The translations under genes were made by a program, and so were the position numbers. Positions 1 through 7,410 of a stretch of 64,000 nt of DNA are shown here, piece by piece (position 1 is the first letter of the stretch; every line of letters starts with the position of its first letter). Under the pieces are notes generated by a model. The model saw only the letters and a list, made by a program, of their open reading frames with translations. It was not told where the DNA came from and searched no databases. This DNA comes from Corynebacterium xerosis NBRC 16721 = ATCC 373 (GTDB lineage: Bacteria; Actinomycetota; Actinomycetes; Mycobacteriales; Mycobacteriaceae): positions 62,001 to 126,000 of the forward strand of contig NZ_BCRD01000003.1 of NCBI RefSeq assembly GCF_001552415.1. The letters are read 5' to 3'.

Positions 1-1006
1 CGGTCCCCGCCCTCATGCTTGACGACGCCCACGTCCCCGCATCCGCCGTGCTCGCTTCGGAGGCACCCGACGAACCTTCGGCCAGAGCCTCCGCCAGACC
101 CATCAGCGCCGCAACCGAATCCGAGAGCGTGAGCAGCTGCGCCTCGAAGGGATCGTTGGTGGCCGCGCCCGCCTCCCGGAACCGCGCCCGCGAGATCGGG
201 CCGACGCGGTAGTTCCATGCGCGGGTTCCACTGCCGTTCGTCGCCTCCAGCTCGATGACGGGGCGAGGATCCGGGGCGCCGGGGCGGGTCTCTTTCACCC
301 GGGGCGCCCACTCGGAGGCGGGCGTGGCTTCGTCGACGCCGCCACCGTTGCCGGCTTCACCAATGAGCCCCACGTAGCCGCCGAGGGGATCGAGCTTTCC
401 GCGGGCATCGACGACGGCGACGTCGAGGCCATCGAAGCGTGCGCCGGACGATGCCCCGGCCGCCGATGAGGGGAGGTCGAGGAGGAGGGAGGCCAGATCG
501 TCGTCAAGCAAAGGAAGCTGTGCCGCAAGCTCGGCGAGGGCCTCCGCATCGACGGGGACGCGCACGCCGCCGGGGACGGCGACGTCGGGGAAATGGCCCG
601 GCGCACCCGCCGCCTTCATGGCCAGCTTGCCCAGGCGGCGCAGGCGCACGGCGAGATCGCGGTCACGGCCGATGAAGCGGGAGGCCAGTGAATCGAGGAC
701 GCTGCCGTGGTGCAGCAGCAGGCGCTGATCGCGCACCGGCCGCGGCAGATCGTCCGGGGCGATGCCCGCCAGCGACTCCAGCGCCGCGACGCCCGCGAGG
801 TGGTGGGCGACGGGGCAGATGCCGCAGAGCATCTTCACCAGGTCCGGCACGCCCGCGACGTCCTTGCCCACGAGCATCGGGTCCAGGCGCGGCAGGCCGG
901 CGAGGTCGAACCGGGCGTCGACGATCGACCCGGCGCCGTCGCGGACGACGACGACCTTCGCCTCGAACGGGTCGACCAGCTGGTCCAGGTGAATGGTCTC
1001 GCTCAT
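1..1006 (-). CDS. [NiFe]-hydrogenase large subunit, group 3-like (partial, runs off left edge)
   Basis: An open frame of 335 codons begins with ATG at 1006 and runs to the left edge without a stop, so the C-terminus is missing. About 60 residues in is the motif LCGICPVAHHLAG, the N-terminal pair of nickel-ligand cysteines (CxxC...H) of [NiFe]-hydrogenase large subunits. CGICP and the later GHFPDVAVPGGV resemble the group 3 (cytoplasmic, HoxH/HyhL-like) class more than the group 1 subunit at 2911-4653. Unusually, the residue usually Arg before the first CxxC is Met-Leu. The second motif (DPCxxCxxH) would lie outside the window. It diverges from hypA at 1051 across 44 bp. The small subunit would have to be encoded further left. 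Family assignment is good; subgroup is inference. Confidence 0.78.
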   Translation of the reverse strand, partial: MSETIHLDQLVDPFEAKVVVVRDGAGSIVDARFDLAGLPRLDPMLVGKDVAGVPDLVKMLCGICPVAHHLAGVAALESLAGIAPDDLPRPVRDQRLLLHHGSVLDSLASRFIGRDRDLAVRLRRLGKLAMKAAGAPGHFPDVAVPGGVRVPVDAEALAELAAQLPLLDDDLASLLLDLPSSAAGASSGARFDGLDVAVVDARGKLDPLGGYVGLIGEAGNGGGVDEATPASEWAPRVKETRPGAPDPRPVIELEATNGSGTRAWNYRVGPISRARFREAGAATNDPFEAQLLTLSDSVAALMGLAEALAEGSSGASEASTADAGTWASSSMRAGT

Positions 1007-1038
1007 GGGATCAACGCTTTCACAGATCGACTCCGTGC

Positions 1039-1044
1039 CACACT
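1039..1044 (+). promoter_or_regulatory. -10 hexamer of hypA (leaderless)
   Basis: CACACT lies 6 nt before the ATG at 1051. No ribosome binding site fits in that gap, so the transcript is probably leaderless. No -35 element is obvious. Confidence 0.4.
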
Positions 1045-1050
1045 TGGGGC

Positions 1051-1389
1051 ATGCATGAATTGGGGCTCCTGTCGGGCGTGGTCGAGGTCATCGTCGATGC
1101 GGCGAGCGGCCGGCGCGTGCGGCGCGTGGCCCTCGACGTGGGCACCCGCGCCGGGGTCATCGAGGACGCCCTGTACGCCGCGTGGCCGTTGGCCGCCGGC
1201 GGCACCGTGTGCGAGGGCGCGGACCTGGAAGTCGAGGTCATCGCCGCCACCGTGTGGTGCCCGGCGTGCGAGGCGGAACGCGAAATCGACGAATTCTTCG
1301 CCCTCGCCTGCCCCGAATGCGGCGCCCCCACCGCGGACCTGCGGCACGGGCGGGAGTTCGCGATACGGGAAGTGGACGTGGAAACCTAG
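1051..1389 (+). CDS. hypA: hydrogenase nickel incorporation protein HypA (copy 1)
   Basis: 112-residue protein starting MHELG; the invariant His2 is the nickel ligand of HypA/HybF. The zinc site is intact as two pairs, CPAC near residue 70 and CPEC near residue 91. HypA hands nickel to the hydrogenase large subunit together with HypB. This copy stands apart from the other hyp genes. It is divergent from the partial hydrogenase gene on its left and convergent with the endopeptidase gene on its right; the two stop codons share one CTAG (1386-1389). It may serve the left-hand hydrogenase, while copy 2 at 6897 serves HyaAB. Length is normal for the family. Confidence 0.93.
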   Translation: MHELGLLSGVVEVIVDAASGRRVRRVALDVGTRAGVIEDALYAAWPLAAGGTVCEGADLEVEVIAATVWCPACEAEREIDEFFALACPECGAPTADLRHGREFAIREVDVET

Positions 1390-2030
1390 CTCGCGGCCCA
1401 TCGCGACAGCACTTCCTCGGCGGCGTCGACGGCGGCGGGCAGGCCGGCGGCGACCTCGGGGGTCAGGCGCACCTCGAGCTCCGCGCTGGAGCACACCACG
1501 CCGACGACACCGACGTGCTCCGGCTCGTGGCCCAGCAGTCGCGCCGTGGCCAGCAGATCGAGCAGGCCCACCTGGTGGGGCGACAGCTTCGAGCTGAGCA
1601 GCCTCGGCACCTGGTCGCCTTCCAGCACCACCACGTCACCGGGCTCCCCCGGCCCCGTCAGGCCGTCGAGGACCAGCAGCTTGCGCGCCTCGCCGACGAC
1701 GCCCACCAGCTCCAGGCCGGAAGTGCCGCCCTCCACGAACGCGACGTCGCCGATGCGGCCGCCGGGGCCCGCGGCGATGTCCGTGGCGGTGGCCGAAGCG
1801 GGGGTGACGTGGGCGTCGTAAAGCCCCAGACCGCCCGGCACCGACGGCGACGCCGACGCACTGGCCAGCGGGACGAGGGCGTCGACGTCGACCGGGGCGG
1901 GCGAGTTGCCGGAGCCGCCCGCGACCCGCGCCTTGAGCAGGCGCAGGATCTCCAGTCCGGCGGCGTCGTCGCCCATGACGGCGTTGCCGACGCCCAGGAC
2001 CGTGATCGCCGGGCCATTGAGTTCGCTCAC
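1386..2030 (-). CDS. hyaD: hydrogenase maturation endopeptidase (HyaD/HybD type)
   Basis: 214-residue protein of the [NiFe]-hydrogenase maturation protease family (M52), which removes the C-terminal tail of the large subunit after nickel insertion. The N-terminal signature GVGNAVMGDDAAG is the family pattern (GIGNxLxxDDGxG) with the first metal-binding acidic residue; a later D in LDGLTGPGEPGD and the H in SPHQVGLL fit the other nickel ligands. It starts at GTG 2030, overlapping the stop of the cytochrome gene as GTGA, so it is translationally coupled to hyaC and last in the operon. About 60 low-complexity residues (Ala/Ser/Pro) sit between the first and second motifs, making it longer than the usual 150-170 residues. 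Confidence 0.9.
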   Translation of the reverse strand: MSELNGPAITVLGVGNAVMGDDAAGLEILRLLKARVAGGSGNSPAPVDVDALVPLASASASPSVPGGLGLYDAHVTPASATATDIAAGPGGRIGDVAFVEGGTSGLELVGVVGEARKLLVLDGLTGPGEPGDVVVLEGDQVPRLLSSKLSPHQVGLLDLLATARLLGHEPEHVGVVGVVCSSAELEVRLTPEVAAGLPAAVDAAEEVLSRWAAS

Positions 2031-2914
2031 TTCGCCGTCCACCGGTTCGCGCGCGCCCACCGGAAACGGCGGCCCTTGCGGTCCGCCTTCTCGGGAGGTC
2101 CGACGCGCTCGCCGTCGACGGGCTTCGCGTCGCGGTGCAGCCACATGCCGCCGTTGATCATGGAGGAAATGCCGCCGTGCTTCTCCACGACGTCCGACCG
2201 CGCCGCCAGGTACACGTGGATGACCACGAACACCCAGATCAGGAACATCAGCACCGCGTGGACCAGCCGGATGATCGGGATGCCAAACCAGTGGATCGGG
2301 TACGACAGCACCATGAGGAACCAATTCGACTGGTCGTACAGCCCGTACAAGGCCAGGCCCGTGAGCAGCTGCAGCAGGCACATCACGTAAATGCCGGTGT
2401 AGGACAGCTGCTGCAGCGGATTGTGGGCGATGTACAGCGGGGCGTGCTTCTTCAGGAACGCGTAGTACAGCGTGACGTCCCACAGGCCCTTGAGGTCCGC
2501 CTTCGAATGGAACGGGGACAGCGCCTTCCACCGCGACTGCTTGCCGCGCGCGAAGAACAGCATGAACAGGCGCGCCAGGGCCACGCCGCACCACAGGAAA
2601 CCGGCCGTGATGTGGATCGTGCGGATGATGCCCATCAGGTAGCCCGTCTCACCCGAGGCCGCGGCCGACGCCGCGTCGGGTCCGAAGAACGGGTCCATGA
2701 TGTACCAGCCCGTCGCCGACATCACCACGATGAGCAGCACCGACGCCCAATGCTGGAAGCGCAGGCCCACCGACCACAGATCGATGCGGACGTACTCGTC
2801 GCCGTCGACCATGCGGCGGGGCTCGCCCGGCTCCCGCATCGAATCGGCGGACATCGCCTCCGCCTCGCGGCCGAGGTCGGGGGTCTTGTCGGGCGTCTTG
2901 TCTGGCGCGGTCAT
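2027..2914 (-). CDS. hyaC: Ni/Fe-hydrogenase b-type cytochrome subunit
   Basis: 295-residue integral membrane protein that takes electrons from the hydrogenase small subunit to the quinone pool. Four membrane segments are visible at about residues 56-73, 95-121, 168-193 and 213-238. Histidines suited to two b hemes are H55 (RFQHW), H101 (RTIHITAG), H219 (RLVHAVLMF) and H233 (VVIHVYLAA). The 40-residue N-terminal extension is hydrophilic. The ATG at 2914 overlaps the hyaB stop (ATGA) and its own stop overlaps the hyaD start, so hyaBCD is a tightly coupled operon. It belongs to the cytochrome b561-like HyaC/HupC/HydC family. Confidence 0.92.
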   Translation of the reverse strand: MTAPDKTPDKTPDLGREAEAMSADSMREPGEPRRMVDGDEYVRIDLWSVGLRFQHWASVLLIVVMSATGWYIMDPFFGPDAASAAASGETGYLMGIIRTIHITAGFLWCGVALARLFMLFFARGKQSRWKALSPFHSKADLKGLWDVTLYYAFLKKHAPLYIAHNPLQQLSYTGIYVMCLLQLLTGLALYGLYDQSNWFLMVLSYPIHWFGIPIIRLVHAVLMFLIWVFVVIHVYLAARSDVVEKHGGISSMINGGMWLHRDAKPVDGERVGPPEKADRKGRRFRWARANRWTAK

Positions 2915-4653
2915 GACGTCACCGTCTTGAAGATCTCCGTCCCCTCCGGGTCCAGCACGTGCACCGCGCAGGACATGCAGGGGTCGAAGGAGTGGATCGT
3001 GCGGATAGGCTCCAGCGGCTGCTCCGGGTCCGCCAGCGGATGCCCGTTGGCCAGCGACTCCTCGTACGGGCCGAGGCGGCCCTGCGGATCGCGGCCGCCG
3101 GCCAGCCACGTGGTGGGCACGACCGCCTGGTAGTTGGACACCTTGCCGTCCTTGATGGACGTGAAGTGGCTGAGCATGCCGCGCGCGACCTCGGTGAAGG
3201 CCATGCCCGAGCATTCGTCGGGCCAGCTCGACGGCTCCCACTTGCTCGCGTCGAAGACGTCGATGTCGCCGTTGCGGATGCCGTCGACGAACTGCGGCAT
3301 GACCACGTCGGCCATGTACTCCGCGGTGGTCACCGCCTCCACGGCGCGGGCGTAGGTGCGTCCCGCCGTGGAATTCATCTGCTCGATGCGAATGCCGAGC
3401 TTGCCGACGGCTTCGTCGACGAGCTGTTTGGTCCGGGATTCGCCTTGGATGTACGCGTTGAGGACGCGCGCGACGGGGCCGACCTGGATGACGCGGCCGT
3501 CGTAGCGCGGCGCCTTCGACCACGTGTACTTCTCGTCGTCGCCCAACCAGTCGTACGGGGGCTTCGGGCCGGTGTACTCGACCGTGGTCTCGCCGACCAG
3601 CGGGTGCAGGCCCTTGTCGTCGCCGTCCTCGTAGGTGAACCACGCCGAGGAGACGAACTCCTCGATTTTCTCCGGATCGAAGGGCACGACCTTCGAGTAG
3701 TCGCCGTCGAGGACGACGCCGGGCTTGATCTCCGGGTGCACGGTTTCGACGCGCGACTCCGCCGGATTGCCCGCGTACGTCGCGCCGGCCATGCCCACCG
3801 CCAGGAAATTCGGGGCGGCGGCGCCGATGTCGAAGTAGTCCTTGTACGCGCCCATGATCGCCACGGCGTCCGGGTAGTAGCAATCGCGCACGAACTCGAC
3901 CATTTCGGCGACCCACGTCTCGACCTGGTCCAGGTGGACCTGGTTGACCGTCTCCGACTTGTCGGGGTCGATCGAGCAGGCCATGCCGCCGACGAGGAAG
4001 TTCGGGTGCGGGTTCTTGCCGCCGAAGACCGTGTTGATGCGGATGATCGACCGCTGGAACTCCAGGGCGTCGAGGTAGTGCGACACCGCCATGAGGTTGG
4101 CTTCGGCGGGCAGGCGGTAGTCGGGGTGCTCCCAGTAGCCGCCGGTGAAGATCGACAGCTGGCCGGACTCGATGACCTGGTTGAGGGTCTCCTTGACCTT
4201 GGTGAACTTGTCGAAGGTGTTGCCGCGCCACGTCGAACCGATCGACCTGGCGAACTCCAGCGCCTTGTCCACGTCGGCCTCCGCGGCCGAGACCACGTTG
4301 ACCCAGTCCAGGGCGTGCAGGTGGTAGAAGTGCACCGCGTGGTCGTGGACCTCCTGCGAACCCAGCACCAGGTCACGGATGCGGCGGGCCTGCGGCGGCG
4401 GATTCGAGCCGATGGCGTCTTCCACCGCGACGACGGAGGCGACCGAGTGCACGCCCGTGCACACGCCGCAGATGCGGCCGACGAAGGCCCACACGTCGCG
4501 GGGGTCGCGCCCGCGGCAGATCTCCTCGATGCCGCGGAACATGGTGGTCTCGCTCCACGCGTCGGAGATCTTCCCGTTCTCGTGCTCCAACTCGATGCGC
4601 AGGTGACCCTCGATGCGGGTCAACGGATCGATGACGAGTCTCTCGGTGGCCAT
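2911..4653 (-). CDS. hyaB: [NiFe]-hydrogenase large (catalytic) subunit, group 1
   Basis: 580-residue catalytic subunit carrying the NiFe(CN)2CO site. Nickel ligands are in RICGVC (residues 60-65, H69 following) and in DPCMSCAVH (557-565). Everything after H565 is a 15-residue tail, the expected substrate of the endopeptidase HyaD. LTRIEGH near residue 11 is typical of respiratory group 1 enzymes. Its ATG at 4653 directly follows the TAA of hyaA, with AAAGGA as ribosome binding site inside the end of hyaA. It works outside the membrane with HyaA, having been carried across by the Tat signal of that partner. Confidence 0.97.
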   Translation of the reverse strand: MATERLVIDPLTRIEGHLRIELEHENGKISDAWSETTMFRGIEEICRGRDPRDVWAFVGRICGVCTGVHSVASVVAVEDAIGSNPPPQARRIRDLVLGSQEVHDHAVHFYHLHALDWVNVVSAAEADVDKALEFARSIGSTWRGNTFDKFTKVKETLNQVIESGQLSIFTGGYWEHPDYRLPAEANLMAVSHYLDALEFQRSIIRINTVFGGKNPHPNFLVGGMACSIDPDKSETVNQVHLDQVETWVAEMVEFVRDCYYPDAVAIMGAYKDYFDIGAAAPNFLAVGMAGATYAGNPAESRVETVHPEIKPGVVLDGDYSKVVPFDPEKIEEFVSSAWFTYEDGDDKGLHPLVGETTVEYTGPKPPYDWLGDDEKYTWSKAPRYDGRVIQVGPVARVLNAYIQGESRTKQLVDEAVGKLGIRIEQMNSTAGRTYARAVEAVTTAEYMADVVMPQFVDGIRNGDIDVFDASKWEPSSWPDECSGMAFTEVARGMLSHFTSIKDGKVSNYQAVVPTTWLAGGRDPQGRLGPYEESLANGHPLADPEQPLEPIRTIHSFDPCMSCAVHVLDPEGTEIFKTVTS

Positions 4654-5877
4654 TTAGCTGTCCTTTCCCGTCACGTCGCCGGGCATGTTGTCGTGTGCGT
4701 CGACGGCGCGTCCCGCCGACCCCGCATCGGGGCCCTCGCCGAACTTGGCGATCACCCTCTCGTCCCCGGACTTCTGCCGAATGCCGATCTGCTTGAACGT
4801 CGTGATGCCCGCATGCACCGCCACGCCCGCGGCCGCGACGCCGACGGCGCCGAGCCCCAGCTTCGCGGCGGTGGATTCCACGCCGAAGCCGCTGACGTTG
4901 GGCAGCTCCTCGTAGAACGGGGTGAACTTGTCGAAGAAATCCTTCTCCGTGCAGCCGATGCACGGATGGCCCTGGCCGATCGGCCAACCGGACTTGAGGT
5001 TCCACTGGATGATCGGGCACGGGCTGAACGTCGACGGGCCCTTGCAGCCGACCTCGTACAGGCACCAGCCGTTGCGGGCGGCCTCGTCGTCGAAGGTGCG
5101 CACGAACTGGCCGGCGTCGAAGTGGGGGCGGCGCGGGCAGGAGTCGTGGATGCGCTGGTCGTATGCGAACAGCGGGCGCCCCTCGGCGTCGACCTTCGGG
5201 GCCTCGCCGTGGGTGAGGATGTACGTGATCGTCGCGGTGATCACCTCGCCGATCGGCGGGCAGCCGGCGACGTTGATGACCGGCTTGTCCTTGATCAGCT
5301 CGTCGATGCCGACGGCGCCGGTCGGGTTCGGCTTCGCCGCCTGCACCGACCCCCACACCGCGCACGCGCCCACGGCCAGGATGGCGGTGGCGTTTTCCGC
5401 GGCCTCCATGAGCACCTGCTCGGAGGACTTGCCGCCGATGGTGCAGTAGATTCCGTCGTCCTTCATGGGCACCGAACCGTTGACCACCAGGATGTGCGGC
5501 TCCGCGTTGGCGTCGTCCAGCGCCTTCTCCGCCGCATGCCCCGATGGCGCCATGAGCAGCTCGTTGTACGGCATGGACAGGCGATTGAGCACCAGGTCCT
5601 CCACCGTCGCCCCGCCCGAGCGCAGCACCGACTCCATGCAGCCGGTGCACTCCTGCAGCTGCAGCCACACCACGTTGGGCTTTTCCACCGCGCCGAGCTT
5701 GTCCGCGATCTCCTGCGCGGCCGGCGTCAGCTCCTGAGCCCCGGCCATGGCGGGCGTCCCCGCGGCGAAGATCGCGGCGAGCCCGCCGCAGAATTTCATG
5801 AAGTCCCGGCGCGATACGCCCGACCTCTCCAGATTCTCGGCGAGCGTCTCACCCCGCCAGCCATGGCCGATGTTCAT
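4654..5877 (-). CDS. hyaA: [NiFe]-hydrogenase small subunit, Tat-exported
   Basis: 407-residue iron-sulfur subunit. A Tat signal is visible (SRRDFMKF at residues 22-29, hydrophobic core to about 40, AMA near 45). The proximal-cluster motif is ECTGC (C77, C80): Gly stands where oxygen-tolerant hydrogenases have an extra Cys (CTCC), so an ordinary [4Fe-4S] cluster is expected. Distal ligands are HDSC and GWCLYEVGC; medial ligands are CPII...HPCIGC. A C-terminal hydrophobic segment at about 332-355 anchors it to the membrane beside HyaC. ATG 5877 was chosen because GGGAGG lies 9 nt upstream; an ATG at 5922 is in frame but has no such site. Confidence 0.96.
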   Translation of the reverse strand: MNIGHGWRGETLAENLERSGVSRRDFMKFCGGLAAIFAAGTPAMAGAQELTPAAQEIADKLGAVEKPNVVWLQLQECTGCMESVLRSGGATVEDLVLNRLSMPYNELLMAPSGHAAEKALDDANAEPHILVVNGSVPMKDDGIYCTIGGKSSEQVLMEAAENATAILAVGACAVWGSVQAAKPNPTGAVGIDELIKDKPVINVAGCPPIGEVITATITYILTHGEAPKVDAEGRPLFAYDQRIHDSCPRRPHFDAGQFVRTFDDEAARNGWCLYEVGCKGPSTFSPCPIIQWNLKSGWPIGQGHPCIGCTEKDFFDKFTPFYEELPNVSGFGVESTAAKLGLGAVGVAAAGVAVHAGITTFKQIGIRQKSGDERVIAKFGEGPDAGSAGRAVDAHDNMPGDVTGKDS

Positions 5878-6034
5878 TTCCGTGTCCTCCCAGTCCACAG
5901 AGAGTCCGAGGACCGGCACCACGATCGGCGGTGCGCACCCCCGTCATCGCATAAAAGTACGGGTGATGTCTCCGCCCGCAGGTTCGTCGTCGAGCAAGTC
6001 GTGTCAAAGCGGTTCGCCGCGCGTGCTGCCGAGG

Positions 6035-6895
6035 TCATCGGTCGCCCTTCCCCTCGAGCAGCCAGCCCAGCCACGCGTCCAGGCCCTCGCCCGTCTTGGC
6101 GGAGACCTCGAAGACCTTCGCGTCCGGATTGACCGTGCGCAGGTTCGCCAGGAACAGGTCCATGTCGAAGTCGAGGTACGGCAGCAGGTCGATCTTGTTC
6201 ACCGCCACCGCCTCCACCGAGCGGAACATCACCGGGTACTTCAGGGGCTTGTCCTCGCCCTCCGTCACCGCGTAGACCATCATCTTCCGGTGCTCGCCGA
6301 CCTCGAACTCGGCCGGGCACACCAGGTTGCCCACGTTCTCGATGAACACCAGGTCCAGCTCCGCCAGATCCAGGCCCCTCAGCGCCGAGGAAATCATCGG
6401 CGCATCCAGGTGGCACTCGCCGCCGAAGCCGTTGCCCGTGTTGAGCAGGGAAATCTGGGCGCCGAAGCCCTCCAGGCGCTCCGCGTCGAGCGGCGTCTCG
6501 ATGTCCCCCTCGATGACCCCGACCCGGACCTTCCCCCGCAGGTCCTCCAGCGCGTGGCGGAGCAGGGCGGTCTTGCCCGAGCCCGGCGAGCTCATCACGT
6601 TGATGGCGGTGACGCCGTGATCGTCGAAAAGCGCCCTGTTTTCCGCGGCGCGGACGTCGTTCTCCGTGAAAATGTCCTCGAGGATCAGCACCCGCTCGCG
6701 GCCGGTGTCGTAACCGGTGTGGTCACCGTGCTCGGCGCTGTCGGCGTCGACGTGGCTCAGATCGTGCGCATGGTCGTGCGCATGGCCATGATCGTGGCCG
6801 TGCCCGTGATCGTGGTGGTGATGGTGCTCGTGCGGATGATCCCCATGGTCATGCGCATGCACCGTGCCGTCGTCGTGCCTGTGGAAACGACCCAT
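6035..6895 (-). CDS. hypB: hydrogenase nickel GTPase HypB with His-rich nickel-storage region
   Basis: 286-residue GTPase that drives nickel insertion with HypA. The first ~60 residues contain 23 histidines (HDHGHGHDHGHAHDHAHD is one run), a nickel-storing region found in some HypB proteins. Then follow the P-loop SSPGSGKT, switch region EGDIETPLD, metal-site residues in GECHLDA, and the NKIDLLPY specificity motif. The ATG at 6895 follows the hypA2 stop by one base. 157 bp separate its stop from hyaA, so hyaA may also have its own promoter, though I see no clear one. Confidence 0.96.
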   Translation of the reverse strand: MGRFHRHDDGTVHAHDHGDHPHEHHHHHDHGHGHDHGHAHDHAHDLSHVDADSAEHGDHTGYDTGRERVLILEDIFTENDVRAAENRALFDDHGVTAINVMSSPGSGKTALLRHALEDLRGKVRVGVIEGDIETPLDAERLEGFGAQISLLNTGNGFGGECHLDAPMISSALRGLDLAELDLVFIENVGNLVCPAEFEVGEHRKMMVYAVTEGEDKPLKYPVMFRSVEAVAVNKIDLLPYLDFDMDLFLANLRTVNPDAKVFEVSAKTGEGLDAWLGWLLEGKGDR

Positions 6896-6896
6896 C

Positions 6897-7256
6897 TCAC
6901 GCTCTTTCCCGCGTTGGCTCTGTCGTCGGACCGAGTTCGATGTCCAGCACCCGAAACTCTTCGCCGCCCACGACTTTCGCCGGCTCCCCGCAGATCCGGC
7001 AGTCGAACCCCCACGGCTCGGGCAGCTCCGCGACGTGTCCGGCGGGGCATTCCAGCACCACCGGTTTCCAATCGACGTCGAGACGGGAACCGCCGAGGTT
7101 GGTGTCCTTGACCACGAACCTCCAGGCATGGGCCAGAGTGTCGGGCACCACCTGACGCAGTGCGCCGACTTCCAGCCGAACGACCAGGACTTTTCGGTTA
7201 TCGGCGGCCTTGGTGACGATGCGCGCAAGCTGCATGCTCAAGGCCACTTCGTGCAT
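6897..7256 (-). CDS. hypA: hydrogenase nickel incorporation protein HypA (copy 2, altered zinc motif)
   Basis: 119-residue HypA homologue, MHEVALSMQLARIV at the N-terminus. ATG 7256 is preferred over an in-frame GTG at 7265 because it gives the canonical MHE start with the nickel-binding His2 and has GGTGGAG 5 nt upstream. The second zinc pair is intact (CRIC) but the first is CPAGH rather than CxxC, so one cysteine is replaced, perhaps by the His one position later. First gene of the operon hypA2-hypB-hyaABCD and divergent from hypF. It differs from copy 1 enough to suggest that each serves a different hydrogenase. Confidence 0.9.
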   Translation of the reverse strand: MHEVALSMQLARIVTKAADNRKVLVVRLEVGALRQVVPDTLAHAWRFVVKDTNLGGSRLDVDWKPVVLECPAGHVAELPEPWGFDCRICGEPAKVVGGEEFRVLDIELGPTTEPTRERA

Positions 7257-7398
7257 ATGCTCCACCTTAGACGCGGATTTGAGTTACTTGTAGCCCGCTT
7301 CCGCGTGACACCCCCCGACCTGCGGTAACGCCGAAGTTAGATTGGGCACATCCGCGAAACCGATGGGGAACACCTGTCAAGGCGATTCGGGTGGGCGT

Positions 7399-7404
7399 TA
7401 AGCT
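7399..7404 (+). promoter_or_regulatory. -10 hexamer of hypF (leaderless)
   Basis: TAAGCT stands 6 nt before the hypF ATG at 7411 with no room for a ribosome binding site. The 145-bp divergent spacer to hypA2 (7266-7410) must hold promoters for both directions. Confidence 0.4.
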
Positions 7405-7410
7405 CGCATC

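Noticed and set aside
2959-6132. A plus-strand open frame of over 1000 codons antisense to hyaA-hyaC
   Set aside because: It is the opposite-strand shadow of the GC-rich hydrogenase genes; composition is Arg/Val/Asp/His-rich and no family motif is present.
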